NCBI GenBank assembly: GCA_902810745.1
Contig: CADDYW010000015.1
Span: forward strand, 1-64,000
DNA: 64,000 nucleotides
Source of the DNA: Chloroflexota bacterium
Lineage (GTDB): Bacteria; Chloroflexota; UBA6077; FW602-bin22; CADDYW01
Reading direction: 5' to 3'
Positions within the stretch are counted from its first letter, which is position 1; each line of letters begins with the position of its first letter. The notes below the pieces were generated by a model. The model had not been told where the DNA came from. It did not search any database and saw only the letters and a list, made by a program, of their open reading frames with translations. This document shows positions 16,620 to 25,707 of this stretch, piece after piece. The position numbers were made by a program, and so were the translations under genes.

Positions 16620-18377
16620 TCAAGGAACCTCGGCGGTAAGAGTGGGGACGGTATCGTCGTGGAGCTGAGACGATACGATCTCGCCGTAGAGCGGACAAGA
16701 CTCGAGAAGCTCGTCGTGCGTGCCCTGGGCGACGATCTTGGCATCGTCGATGACCAGGATCAGGTCCGCCCGACGAACACTGCTCACGCGCTGAGCAATG
16801 ATGAACGTCGTTCGACCCTCGATCAGGCGATCCAGTGCCTGCTGAAGGCGATACTCTGTCTCGGCGTCGACGGACGACGTGCTATCGTCGAGGATCAGGA
16901 TCCGGGGGGAGAGAAGTAACGCCCGCGCGATGGCGATACGCTGACGCTGACCGCCGCTCAATCCGACACCGGCTTCCCCGACCAGGGTCTCGTACCCGTT
17001 GGGCTGTTCGAGGATGAACTCGTGAGCCTGGGCCGCACGGGCGGCGGCTACCACCTCGTCGATGGTCGCGTCAGGTCGACCGTAGGCGATGTTCTCACGG
17101 ATCGTGCCGCTAAAGAGCATCGTATCCTGGAGGACGACGCCGATCTGGCGGCGGAGACTGTCGATCGTCACCTCACGCACGTCGTGTCCATCGATCAGGA
17201 TCCGTCCCTCCGACGGATCGTAAAAGCGGGGAATGAGATTGACGATAGTGCTCTTGCCCGATCCAGTCGTCCCGACGATCGCGACGGTCGTGCCGGGCTC
17301 GACCGCGAAGCTGACCTCACGAAGGGCATATCGCTCGGCGCCCGCGTACCGGAAGCTCACGCGGTCAAACGTGACCGCTCCGACGATTGGCGGTAGCTCC
17401 ATCGCATCGGGGCGCTCTTTGACCTCGCTCTCCGCGTCGACGACCTCGAAGATGCGCTGGGCCGACGCGGCCGCCCGGGCCAGCATCGCCGCGATCATCC
17501 CCAGGATGAACATCGGAAACATGAGGAAGTTGAGGTACGACGTGAAGGCAACCAGCTCACCCAGGGTGAGAGAGTGGCCAATGACCTCGATGCCGCCGTA
17601 CCAGATCACGAGCGCCGTCCCGAGGTTTCCGACGAAGAAGATCAGAGGGAAGTTGGAGCTCATCAGCTTGACGACGTCGAGATTCTGGGCGAGCAGCGCT
17701 CGGTTGCCTTTCTCGTATCGCTCGCGCTCGTAATCTTCCCGTACAAATGACTTCACGACCCGCACGCCCGCCAGGTTCTCCTCGAGAATGGTGTTGAGTG
17801 CACCGAGCTTCGCCTGGACCTGGACGAACAGCGGTTGGACGGTTCGCGCGAAGCGGCCGAAGATCAGGAAGATGAACGGGAGCATCAGCAGAGCGAGTAA
17901 GCCGAGCTGCCAGTTCATTGCAATCAGGACGGCGGCGCTCCCGAGCAGGGTGACGAGGGCTCCGAGGAGCTGGAGGAGACCCTGGCCGGTAAACTGCCGG
18001 ACCATCTCGACGTCGCTGGTCACGCGCGTCAGGAGCTGGCCGGTCTGTGCCTGGTCGTGGTAGCTGAAGCTCAGCGTTTGAAGCTTGCCGTAGATGAGAT
18101 TGCGGAGATCGTACGCGGCGCCCTGGGAAGCCTTCTCGGACAGGTACCCCTGAAGGAAAGTGCACCCGCCGCGGATCAGTGCGATGAGCAGGAGGCCCCC
18201 GGTCGACAGGAGAATCGTCGTCCAGTCGTGGCGAGCAATTCCGACGTCGATGATTCGACGGAGCAGCTGTGGATAGACGAGATTTGCGAGGTTGACGAGG
18301 ATCAGACTGAACAGTGCGCCGAGCGCGGTCAGCCAGTAAGGAGCGAGAAAAGCCGTCGCGCGTGCCAGTGGTCTCAC
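16620..18377 (-). CDS. Heterodimeric ABC exporter, subunit with degenerate ATP site
   Basis: 585 residues, the partner of the next gene. Walker A is IVGTTGSGKSTIVNL and the signature is canonical LSGGQRQR. Walker B reads ILILDDSTSSVD, so the catalytic Glu is Asp, and the switch histidine is Gln in FIIAQRVSSVR. These are the TM287-type changes that make one of the two ATP sites non-hydrolytic, complementing the LSQGQ signature of the partner. The membrane domain spans about residues 10-300. The start is a GTG with GGGAGG six bases upstream. An operator-like palindrome lies in the leader, so repression by a TetR-like regulator is likely; no such gene is in the window. Confidence 0.9.
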   Translation of the reverse strand: MRPLARATAFLAPYWLTALGALFSLILVNLANLVYPQLLRRIIDVGIARHDWTTILLSTGGLLLIALIRGGCTFLQGYLSEKASQGAAYDLRNLIYGKLQTLSFSYHDQAQTGQLLTRVTSDVEMVRQFTGQGLLQLLGALVTLLGSAAVLIAMNWQLGLLALLMLPFIFLIFGRFARTVQPLFVQVQAKLGALNTILEENLAGVRVVKSFVREDYERERYEKGNRALLAQNLDVVKLMSSNFPLIFFVGNLGTALVIWYGGIEVIGHSLTLGELVAFTSYLNFLMFPMFILGMIAAMLARAAASAQRIFEVVDAESEVKERPDAMELPPIVGAVTFDRVSFRYAGAERYALREVSFAVEPGTTVAIVGTTGSGKSTIVNLIPRFYDPSEGRILIDGHDVREVTIDSLRRQIGVVLQDTMLFSGTIRENIAYGRPDATIDEVVAAARAAQAHEFILEQPNGYETLVGEAGVGLSGGQRQRIAIARALLLSPRILILDDSTSSVDAETEYRLQQALDRLIEGRTTFIIAQRVSSVRRADLILVIDDAKIVAQGTHDELLESCPLYGEIVSSQLHDDTVPTLTAEVP

Positions 18378-18414
18378 TCGGCGCCTCCCAAAGATGATGA
18401 CCGCGTTGTGGCCC

Positions 18415-18442
18415 GATAATGACTGACACGTCAGTCATTATC
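18415..18442. promoter_or_regulatory. 28-bp palindromic operator of the ABC exporter operon
   Basis: Two perfect 13-base arms (GATAATGACTGAC and its complement) separated by AC. It begins a few bases downstream of the exporter -10 box, about at the transcription start. The TGACTGAC...GTCAGTCA core resembles operators of TetR-family efflux regulators. The regulator is inferred, not seen. Confidence 0.7.
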
Positions 18443-18450
18443 GCGGAACC

Positions 18451-18480
18451 ATCCTATCACCCAGTCCAAAGGACCGTCAA
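18451..18480 (-). promoter_or_regulatory. Promoter of the ABC exporter operon
   Basis: TTGACG (18480-18475) and TAGGAT (18456-18451), 18 bases apart, on the minus strand. The palindrome at 18415-18442 lies directly downstream. Confidence 0.6.
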
Positions 18481-18513
18481 TAGATTTTACCTGAGGCACG
18501 TGTGCCCCTGTCG

Positions 18514-18522
18514 TGCTATGAT
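18514..18522 (+). promoter_or_regulatory. Extended -10 promoter of the tatD-like gene
   Basis: TGCTATGAT is an extended -10 element (TG-N-TATGAT). No good -35 is present. The leader would be about 26 bases. Confidence 0.45.
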
Positions 18523-18554
18523 CCTCGCGGCGGCTCTCCACGGGAGGTCCAGAG

Positions 18555-19370
18555 GTGCTCTTGTCTGACTCCCACGTACACCTTCACGCCTATCGCGATG
18601 TTCGCGGGCTCCTCCAGCGCGCACGCCGCGCCGACGTTGGCCTGCTTGTCAGCGTCGCCGTCGATCTTGCCTCATCGCGGCGTACCATCGATATCGCTCG
18701 ACGAAATCCGGGCGTCGTCACCGCAGTCGGCCTTCACCCCTCGCACCTGGAAGCGCCGCTGGATGCAGCGACACTGGAGGATCTCGAGCTGCTGGCACGC
18801 GATCCGGTCGTCGGCTTCATCGGCGAGATTGGTCTCGACGCCATCGAAGCAAGAGTCGGGATCGACGTGCAGCGTGCAGCCTTCGCGGCGCAAATCGAAC
18901 TGGCGCAGAAGCTTGATCTGCCGGTGAATCTGCACGTGCGAGGCGCGTTCGACGAGGCGTTCGACGTCCTAGCGCGCACGGGAGTTCCCGATGCTGGCGC
19001 CGTCCTCCATTACTTCGTCGACGGTACTGAGATCGCGCGCCCGGCGCTCGATCTCGGACTGTGCCTATCGGTTGGCAAACCGGTCACCCGCGTCGAGAAC
19101 GAGAGGCTCAGACAGGCCGTAGCGATGGTTCCCCGGGACCGGCTCGTTCTGGAAACCGACTCCTACCCACTTCCCGGTCGAAAGACAGAGCCGGCCGACG
19201 TGAAGCTCGTCGCCCTGGCCGTCTCCCGTCTGTTCGGCAGCTCGCTGGAGGCGATCGCCGACGCGACGACCGCGAATCTGCTTCGCATGCTACCGGTAAA
19301 CCTGAAACGCCACTATGAGGCACTGCTCTCTCGTGGGCCCGAACGTGGGGATCCCGCGTCCGAGCAGTGA
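18555..19370 (+). CDS. TatD-family metal-dependent deoxyribonuclease
   Basis: 271 residues, a TIM-barrel metallohydrolase. Metal ligands are visible as DSHVHLH near the start (H7, H9), the glutamate in GEIGLDAIEA, the histidine in LPVNLHVRGAFDEA, the histidine in VLHYFVDG and the aspartate in VLETDSYPL. TatD enzymes have 3'-5' DNase activity. The usual first motif is DTHCHLD; here it is DSHVHLH. The start is a GTG with GGGAGG eight bases upstream. It is divergent from the ABC exporter and convergent with the exonuclease. Confidence 0.85.
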   Translation: MLLSDSHVHLHAYRDVRGLLQRARRADVGLLVSVAVDLASSRRTIDIARRNPGVVTAVGLHPSHLEAPLDAATLEDLELLARDPVVGFIGEIGLDAIEARVGIDVQRAAFAAQIELAQKLDLPVNLHVRGAFDEAFDVLARTGVPDAGAVLHYFVDGTEIARPALDLGLCLSVGKPVTRVENERLRQAVAMVPRDRLVLETDSYPLPGRKTEPADVKLVALAVSRLFGSSLEAIADATTANLLRMLPVNLKRHYEALLSRGPERGDPASEQ

Positions 19371-19397
19371 CGTGACCCGTGCCGCGCCGGGTTCGAT

Positions 19398-19979
19398 CTA
19401 CGACCACCAACGATCCGGACTTCCCGTGGCCATGCGCCGGATCAGATCGAGGGTCGCCTGACAGTCGTCGATCGCCTGATGTTTTCTCCCGGCCTGCTCG
19501 GGGCGACGCGGCAGCTTCTGCCAGGCGTAGCCCCCGCGCCATCCGGACCACCGCCCGACGAACCGTGCGTATTGCTCCATTGCGCACTGCCACGTCGCCT
19601 CTAAATCGGCCAGTCGATGAATCCGCGCGGTCTGCCGGAGGATCCGACGGTCGAAGGCCGCGTTGTAGGCGATGATCGTCCGCCCGCGGACGACCTCCTG
19701 GAGGAGCGGGTGTATCTCGCGGTAGGATGGCGCCGTGGCAACCATCTCGTCGGTGATTCCGTGAATCGCGATGGCGTCGGGAGGAATCCGCCCGGTCGGG
19801 CGTACCAGGGTATCGATCGCGGGCCTGCCATCAGGCTGAACCACCGCGATCTGGATCACCTGGGCGGTTCCGTCCAGCCCCGTCGTCTCAGTGTCGAGCA
19901 CGACCCAGTTCGAGCGGGCTAGCAAATCACGGGCCCAGCGCTGGGCCGATTCTCGGTCGTCGGAAAGCCAGTGATTCAT
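19398..19979 (-). CDS. DnaQ-like 3'-5' exonuclease (DEDDh)
   Basis: 193 residues with the four DEDD residues: D29 and E31 in VLDTETTGLDG, D110 in AYNAAFDRRIL, and the H167...D pair in KHQAIDDCQAT. It is a stand-alone exonuclease domain of the RNase T/DNA polymerase III epsilon group. Whether it is a proofreading subunit or an RNase cannot be told. An insertion of basic and aromatic residues (GRWSGWRGGYAWQKLPRRP) precedes the last motif. Confidence 0.88.
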   Translation of the reverse strand: MNHWLSDDRESAQRWARDLLARSNWVVLDTETTGLDGTAQVIQIAVVQPDGRPAIDTLVRPTGRIPPDAIAIHGITDEMVATAPSYREIHPLLQEVVRGRTIIAYNAAFDRRILRQTARIHRLADLEATWQCAMEQYARFVGRWSGWRGGYAWQKLPRRPEQAGRKHQAIDDCQATLDLIRRMATGSPDRWWS

Positions 19980-20307
19980 TGCCGACAGTACCCTGTCCGT
20001 GGGCCTGTAGATAGCAGCCTCGTCACCCGTGCTGCCGAGGAAGCTTCTTCGCGCCCCAGTGTAGCAGGATCCACCCGCCCGGGCAAGCCCCGGCGCGACG
20101 GTGCGGTCGTCGTTCGTATTGACTACCGGTACTTTAGACGCGGCTCGACAGACAGAGTAGAATAGACCTTAGCCAATCGGCCCCGCCGTGTTCGGCACGA
20201 TACGAGCGGTCCAGCCTGGCGGCGTCCTCGCGGTCCACTTGCGTGTCTGACCCGTCCGACTTCGAGCGAGCAGAGAGTCCACAGCCGTACCAGGAGGGCA
20301 GCCTGAG
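19980..20307 (+). other. Intergenic region between exonuclease and debranching enzyme
   Basis: 328 bases without a gene, between divergent genes. It holds the plus-strand promoter candidate at 20134-20163. No repeat or RNA gene was seen. Confidence 0.5.
20134..20163 (+). promoter_or_regulatory. Candidate promoter of the debranching enzyme-glucoamylase operon
   Basis: TTAGAC (20134-20139) and TAGAAT (20158-20163), 18 bases apart. The leader would be about 140 bases. Confidence 0.45.
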
Positions 20308-22299
20308 ATGATGATCGTCGGTCGGGATACCTGTCGCCAGCTCGACGCCGCGCTCGATCGAGAATGGCTCGTAACCAACGGGCTGGGCGGATATGCATCC
20401 AGCACTATCGTCGGGGCGAACACGCGTCGCTATCACGGCCTGCTGGTGGCTGCGCTGGACCCGCCGCGCGAGCGAACGGTGATGCTCTCCAAGATCGACG
20501 AGGAGCTGGTGATCGAGGACCGTACCTTCTACCTCGGGACCAACGAGTACCACGATGGTACGATCAATCCGAATGGCTACGTCCATCTGGAGGAGTGCCG
20601 AATCGACGATGGCATCCCGACTTTTACCTACAACGTCCCGGAGGCCAGCCTGATCAAGACGGTGTGGATGGAGCACGGGCAGAACACGACGTACGTCCGG
20701 TATTCCCTTTCGGAGCAATCTCGGTCGGTGGTGTTGCGGGCTTCTCTCTTCGTCACGTATCGTGACTTTCATCACGAAACGGTGGGGATGCCGGACTGGG
20801 TGTTCGCGGTCGAGGAGAGTGATCAGCGAGTCGAGATCCGGGCGCACCAGGGTGCCCGCCCGCTCCGCGTGCGAGTTTCTCCCCCGGCACATTTCATCCA
20901 GACGGGCATCTGGTACTGGCGGTATCTACATCGTCGCGAACGCGAGCGTGGCCTCGACTGCCTGGAGGATCTCTACAGTCCCGGCCTGTTTATCGCGACC
21001 TTGCTGCCCGGCGATTCGCTGACGATCCAGGCGAGTGCCGAGGACTGGTCGGTCCTGCCTGGCGATTTTGCCGATAGTCTGGAGCGGCGACGCGGCCGCC
21101 AGCGCAAGCTGTGGATGATGTCGCCTTTTGCATCGCAGGATCAGCGTGTACGCGACCTGGTCGTCGCGGCAGACCATTTCGTTGTCAAGGCGCGACCGAC
21201 GAGTGGTTCCGACAAAGAGCCGCGTACCGGGATCATCGCGGGCTACCACTGGTTCGGCGAGTGGGGCCGCGACGCGCTGGTGTCGATACCGGGCCTGCTG
21301 ATCGCGACAGGCCGGACGGGAGAAGCTCGCGACGCGTTGCGACGATACGCGTCGCTCGTGGACCACGGAATGATCCCAAACCGCATTCCCGACGAGCAGC
21401 AGGCGGCCGAGTACAATGCGATCGATGCGACGCTCTGGTTCTTTCAGGCGCTGGAGTATTACATTCGCGCGACCCGCGATGACGATCTTCTCGCCGAGGT
21501 CTACCCGACCCTGGAAGAGGTAGTGCGATGGCACCAGGACGAGACGCGCTACGGAATCCACGTCGATGGCGACGACGGCCTGCTCCAGGGAGGAGTGCCG
21601 GGCGTGCAGCTGACCTGGATGGACGCGAAGGTCGACGATTGGGTCGTAACGCCACGTCGGGGAAAGCCGGTCGAGGTCAATGCACTGTGGTACAACGCGA
21701 TGCGGCTCATGGACGATTGGAGCCGCCATCTCGGGAAGCACACGAGTCGCTACCGCGAGGCAGCAGCAAAGACGTACGAGAGCTTCAATGCGCGATTCTG
21801 GTACGGAGAAGGTGGCTATCTTTACGACGTCGTCGACGGCGAGCACGGCGACGACGCGACGTTCCGCCCAAATCAGATCTTCGCGATCGGCTTGATCTAC
21901 CCGACACTCGATCCGCGCCGCTGGGAGTCGGTCATGCACAAGGTCGACAGTCTCCTGCTTACGCCGCGCGGCCTCCGGACGCTTTCCCCGGATTCTCCCG
22001 AGTACCGCGGGCACTACGGTGGCGATCAACGGAGCCGCGACGCCGCGTACCACCAGGGGACCGCCTGGCCCTGGCTGCTTGGCGCATACGTCGACGCCTC
22101 GCGGCGCGCTGGACGTGAGCCGTCGGCCATGCGGACGATCCTGGCGGAGCTGATTCGAACCAACGAGGAAGGGTGTCTCGGAACGATCGGCGAGATCTTC
22201 GACGGCGACATCCCGCATCGCGCTGGCGGGTGTGTCGCGCAGGCCTGGAGTGTTGGCGAGGTCTTGCGAGTCTGGCGTCGAATCGCCCAGGAGCAGTGA
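20308..22299 (+). CDS. Archaeal/bacterial-type glycogen debranching enzyme
   Basis: 663 residues. The N-terminal GDE_N domain (about 1-230) begins with REWLVTNGLGGYASSTIVGANTRRYHGLLVAAL, a hallmark. The C-terminal (alpha/alpha)6 amylo-1,6-glucosidase domain has GYHWFGEWGRDALVSIPGLLIATGR, NAIDATLWFFQALEYY, VQLTWMDAKVDDW and FRPNQIFAIGL. It removes alpha-1,6 branches of glycogen-like glucans. It probably acts in the cytoplasm, as no signal peptide is present. The glucoamylase ATG follows its stop with no gap, so the two are co-translated. Confidence 0.93.
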   Translation: MMIVGRDTCRQLDAALDREWLVTNGLGGYASSTIVGANTRRYHGLLVAALDPPRERTVMLSKIDEELVIEDRTFYLGTNEYHDGTINPNGYVHLEECRIDDGIPTFTYNVPEASLIKTVWMEHGQNTTYVRYSLSEQSRSVVLRASLFVTYRDFHHETVGMPDWVFAVEESDQRVEIRAHQGARPLRVRVSPPAHFIQTGIWYWRYLHRRERERGLDCLEDLYSPGLFIATLLPGDSLTIQASAEDWSVLPGDFADSLERRRGRQRKLWMMSPFASQDQRVRDLVVAADHFVVKARPTSGSDKEPRTGIIAGYHWFGEWGRDALVSIPGLLIATGRTGEARDALRRYASLVDHGMIPNRIPDEQQAAEYNAIDATLWFFQALEYYIRATRDDDLLAEVYPTLEEVVRWHQDETRYGIHVDGDDGLLQGGVPGVQLTWMDAKVDDWVVTPRRGKPVEVNALWYNAMRLMDDWSRHLGKHTSRYREAAAKTYESFNARFWYGEGGYLYDVVDGEHGDDATFRPNQIFAIGLIYPTLDPRRWESVMHKVDSLLLTPRGLRTLSPDSPEYRGHYGGDQRSRDAAYHQGTAWPWLLGAYVDASRRAGREPSAMRTILAELIRTNEEGCLGTIGEIFDGDIPHRAGGCVAQAWSVGEVLRVWRRIAQEQ

Positions 22300-24354
22300 A
22301 TGGCCAGAGATCTACCGATTGCGAACGGTTCACTTCTGATCAACTTCGACGGGCGCTATCAGCTGCGAGATATCTACTTTCCCCACATCGGTAAGGAGAA
22401 TCACTCGTTAGGGCATCCGTTTCGCTTTGGCATCTGGGTCAATGGGACGTTCCGCTGGATCGACGACGATCGGTGGGAGCGCGAGCTCGGGTACGAGCAC
22501 GATACTCTGGTTACGCGGGTGGTCCTTCATCACCCGGATCTGCCGCTGGCGATGGTGTGCAATGACGCGGTGGACTTCCACGAGAATCTGTACATCCGCC
22601 GCGTGAGCATCACGAGCGAGAGTGGCAGTCCGTTAGACATCCGTCTGTTCTTCCATCACGACTTCCACGTCTACGAGAACGACGTCGGCGATACCGCCTA
22701 CTACGAGCCGCAGCGCAAGGTTCTATTCCACTACAAAGACCTGCGCTGGTTCCTGATCAATGGGTACCGAGGCCCCGACGATCACGGGATCGATCAGTTC
22801 GCGACCGGGCAGAAAGAGATCAATGGGCTCCAGGGGACCTGGCGTGACGCGGAAGATGGCCTGCTGAGCGGCAACCCGATCGCGCAGGGGTCTGTCGACT
22901 CGACGATTGGATTACACCTGAAGATCGAGTCTGAGGGCTTCGGCGAGATTTTCTATTGGATCGCGGCAGGCGAAAGATTCGACGACGTGACCGCGATCAA
23001 CCGGCGGGTGGTGGAGCGCGGACCTGCCATGTTCCTCAATCGTACCAATCACTACTGGCGGCTGTGGGTGCGCAAGGAAGCAAACAACCTGGACGAGATC
23101 CCGACCGAGGTCGGACAGCTCTTCTCGCGGAGCCTGCTGATTCTGCGCACGCAGATCGACAATGACGGTGGAATCCTGGCCGCGAACGATTTCGACGTGA
23201 CGCAGTTCAATCGCGATACCTATTCATACGTATGGCCACGCGACGGAGCACTCGTCGCGAATGCTCTGATTCAGGCCGGATACTCGGCCCCGAGCGGTGC
23301 GTTCCTGACATTCTGCCTGAAGCTGCTGACGAAGGAAGGGTATTTCCTCCACAAGTACAACCCTGATGGGAGTCTGGCCAGCTCGTGGCATCCGTGGTAC
23401 GCCAACAACGAGCGCGTGCTTCCGATTCAGGAAGACGAGACTGGCCTCGTCCTGTGGGCTCTCTGGAACTACTTCGAGCACTTCCCAGAGGTCGAGTTCA
23501 TCAAACCTTTCTACCGTGATCTGATCGTCCGGGCGGGGGGCTTCATGGCGTCCTACCGGGACCAGAAGACCGGTCTCCCTCTCCCAAGCTGGGATCTGTG
23601 GGAGGAGCGTCGTGGGATCCTCTCCTGGACCGTAGCCGCCGTGCACGCCGGGCTTATGGCCGCCGCCCGCTTCGCCAATGCGTTCGGCGAGCTTGATGCA
23701 CGTGATGCGTTCGAGCAGGCGGCAAGCGAGGTCAAGGCTGGCACGGACACGCATCTCTGGCGCGACGAAGCCGGCCGATTCGTTCGTATGATCAACCTGA
23801 AAGACGACGGCAGCGTCGAGGTGGACTGGACGGTCGATTCGAGCGTGGCCGGCCTGTTCCTGTTTGGGATGTACTCGGCGGACGATCCTCGTATCATCAA
23901 GACGATGGAGTCGGTCCGCGACCGGCTCTGGGTCAAGACGGAGGTGGGAGGTCTTGCCCGTTACGAGAACGACTACTACCATCAGGTAAGCCATGATCTT
24001 CAGCAGTGTCCCGGGAATCCGTGGATCATCTGCACGCTCTGGCTGGCACGATGGACCATTGCCAGGGCCAGGTCGCAAGAGGACCTACAACCGGCGCTCG
24101 ATCTGCTCAAATGGGCCGCACGTCGGGCCCTTCCCAGCGGTGTCCTTGCCGAGCAGGTGGATCCGTACACTGGCGCTCCGCTGAGCGTGTCGCCTCTCAC
24201 CTGGAGTCACGGAGAGGTGGTCCAGACGGTCGTCGAATATCTCGATAAGGTATCGCATCTCAATCTTTGCCCGGGCTGTGGGCACCCGCTCTTCCTCCGC
24301 GAGCGTCGCCGCATCCGGGCGCTTCGTCTCATGGATCAAGCAGCTCGAACATAA
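22300..24354 (+). CDS. GH15 glucoamylase-type glycoside hydrolase
   Basis: 684 residues, without a signal peptide. The N-terminal beta-sandwich domain (about 1-260) precedes an (alpha/alpha)6 domain. The general acid is in SWDLWEER (E435 or E436) and the general base in LAEQVDPYTG (E618). The YVWPRDGALVANALIQAGY block is typical of GH15. It releases glucose from alpha-glucans. After the catalytic domain comes a tail with CPGCGHPLFLRERRR, a single CxxC that could bind metal with another chain. It begins directly at the debranching-enzyme stop. Confidence 0.92.
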   Translation: MARDLPIANGSLLINFDGRYQLRDIYFPHIGKENHSLGHPFRFGIWVNGTFRWIDDDRWERELGYEHDTLVTRVVLHHPDLPLAMVCNDAVDFHENLYIRRVSITSESGSPLDIRLFFHHDFHVYENDVGDTAYYEPQRKVLFHYKDLRWFLINGYRGPDDHGIDQFATGQKEINGLQGTWRDAEDGLLSGNPIAQGSVDSTIGLHLKIESEGFGEIFYWIAAGERFDDVTAINRRVVERGPAMFLNRTNHYWRLWVRKEANNLDEIPTEVGQLFSRSLLILRTQIDNDGGILAANDFDVTQFNRDTYSYVWPRDGALVANALIQAGYSAPSGAFLTFCLKLLTKEGYFLHKYNPDGSLASSWHPWYANNERVLPIQEDETGLVLWALWNYFEHFPEVEFIKPFYRDLIVRAGGFMASYRDQKTGLPLPSWDLWEERRGILSWTVAAVHAGLMAAARFANAFGELDARDAFEQAASEVKAGTDTHLWRDEAGRFVRMINLKDDGSVEVDWTVDSSVAGLFLFGMYSADDPRIIKTMESVRDRLWVKTEVGGLARYENDYYHQVSHDLQQCPGNPWIICTLWLARWTIARARSQEDLQPALDLLKWAARRALPSGVLAEQVDPYTGAPLSVSPLTWSHGEVVQTVVEYLDKVSHLNLCPGCGHPLFLRERRRIRALRLMDQAART

Positions 24355-24396
24355 TCTCGTTTGATTCACTCACCTGACGCTGTGAGGAGGTTCAGC

Positions 24397-25113
24397 ATGG
24401 GGATCAACCGCGACGTAGCGATTCAGTGGTTGGGACACGCGACGTTCAAAATCCGCACGCCGGGAGGAAAGTCGATTCTGATCGATCCGTGGGTCCAGGG
24501 GAATCCCTCCTGCCCTGACAGTCTCAAGCGAATAGAATCGCTCGACCTGATGCTGATCACGCACGGCCACTTCGATCACATTGCTGATGCCGTCAGCATC
24601 GGCAAGGCGACCGGGACCCAGGCCGTCGGCATCTTCGAGATCTGCTCCTGGCTTGGCCGCAAAGGGGTGACGAACTGCTCGGCGATGAACAAGGGCGGTA
24701 GCCAGACCGTGCAGGGCGTGAAAGTGACGATGGTCCACGCTGACCACAGCTGCGGAATCACCGAGGATGACGGCTCCATCGTGTACGGTGGCGAGGCGGT
24801 CGGATATGTCCTCGAGCTGGAGAATGGCTTCCGTCTCTACCACGCTGGTGACACGGCGCTCTTTGGGGATATGCGCCTGATCGGCGAGCTCTATCGGCCC
24901 GATCTCGCTTTCATCCCTATCGGCGATCTATTCACGATGTCGCCGCGCGAGGCGGCGTACGCGATTCGGCTGCTCGGCGTTCGCCAGGTGATTCCAATGC
25001 ACTGGGGAACCTTCCCGGCGCTCACCGGGACCCCGGGCCGGCTTCGCGAGCTAACCTCGGATATCCCCGACCTGACGATCTACGAGATGAAACCGGGCGA
25101 GACCTTGACCTAG
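24397..25113 (+). CDS. UPF0173 metal-dependent hydrolase (metallo-beta-lactamase fold)
   Basis: 238 residues. The start QWLGHATFKIRTPGGKSILIDPWVQGNP and the metal motif THGHFDHIADAV are diagnostic of the YtkL/UPF0173 family. Further ligands are in MVHADHS, YHAGDTALFGDM and MHWGTFPAL. The substrate is unknown. I chose the ATG at 24397 because GAGGAGG lies six bases upstream; a longer frame has no such site. It follows the glucoamylase by 42 bases and probably shares its transcript. Confidence 0.88.
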   Translation: MGINRDVAIQWLGHATFKIRTPGGKSILIDPWVQGNPSCPDSLKRIESLDLMLITHGHFDHIADAVSIGKATGTQAVGIFEICSWLGRKGVTNCSAMNKGGSQTVQGVKVTMVHADHSCGITEDDGSIVYGGEAVGYVLELENGFRLYHAGDTALFGDMRLIGELYRPDLAFIPIGDLFTMSPREAAYAIRLLGVRQVIPMHWGTFPALTGTPGRLRELTSDIPDLTIYEMKPGETLT

Positions 25114-25136
25114 AATACCCCCTCTCTCGTGAGCGG

Positions 25137-25159
25137 GGCAGAGGTCATTCCTCTCTGCC
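25137..25159. terminator. Hairpin after the UPF0173 gene
   Basis: A 7-bp stem, GGCAGAG and CTCTGCC, with a nine-base loop, 23 bases after the stop. No T-run follows. Confidence 0.3.
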
Positions 25160-25295
25160 GCAACGGGGAGCGGACGAGCGAACGGGCCACGCGAGGCACA
25201 GGCCGCGGGTGCTGGCTCTTGTACTGGTCAACGCCCGCGGGTCCCCTCGCTCGGCGAGATGCACTGGTCGCTGGCTCAACCGGATGGTGCCGGTT

Positions 25296-25550
25296 CTACC
25301 TCGCGGGATGACCTGCGAGCCACGCCTCGGCTTCGTCGTGGAGGTCGGAAAGGTCCGGGCGGTCGCGGATCATCATCCACATGCGGCGCTCGAGGACCTC
25401 GTCGCTGGCCCTGGCGAGCTCCAGCAGCCCGCGATTGCGCAGTCGCTTTCCCCAGGTGGAAGCGACATCGCGGAGACGTTGCGGATCAGTGCTGCGAAGT
25501 GCCTCGCTCAAGGCCTTATTGTACTCAGCAATCTCTGCGCTGCTGAACAT
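25296..25550 (-). CDS. Small hypothetical helical protein
   Basis: 84 residues that I do not recognise: MFSSAEIAEYNKALSEALR and onward, ending DEAEAWLAGHPAR. It is highly charged and predicted to be all-helical, with a WMMIRDRPDLSDLHDEA segment. A longer frame starts at 25715, but AGGAGG five bases before the ATG at 25550 fixes the short form. It has no membrane segment or cysteine. It is divergent from the giant GT-C/YYY gene. Confidence 0.6.
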   Translation of the reverse strand: MFSSAEIAEYNKALSEALRSTDPQRLRDVASTWGKRLRNRGLLELARASDEVLERRMWMMIRDRPDLSDLHDEAEAWLAGHPAR

Positions 25551-25652
25551 CATCTCCTCCTGGACTCCTGTCAAACTGTCCGCGATGCAGCCATTCCGGC
25601 TGCACGAATGCCTGTTGTCGCGGCGCGTATAATGGCAGGACCTTTGGTTAAA

Positions 25653-25682
25653 TTGTAAGCCCGCTTGGGTCCGTGCTAGAAT
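25653..25682 (+). promoter_or_regulatory. Promoter of the YYY/GT-C gene cluster
   Basis: TTGTAA (25653-25658) and TAGAAT (25677-25682), 18 bases apart, with the ATG at 25708 following GGGAGGGAGGAG. A second TATAAT at 25628-25633 lacks a good -35. Confidence 0.5.
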
Positions 25683-25707
25683 TCCGTGGATTACCGGGAG
25701 GGAGGAG

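Noticed and set aside
20926-22218. 430-residue open frame on the minus strand
   Set aside because: It is antisense to the debranching enzyme, with no SD and no recognisable domain.
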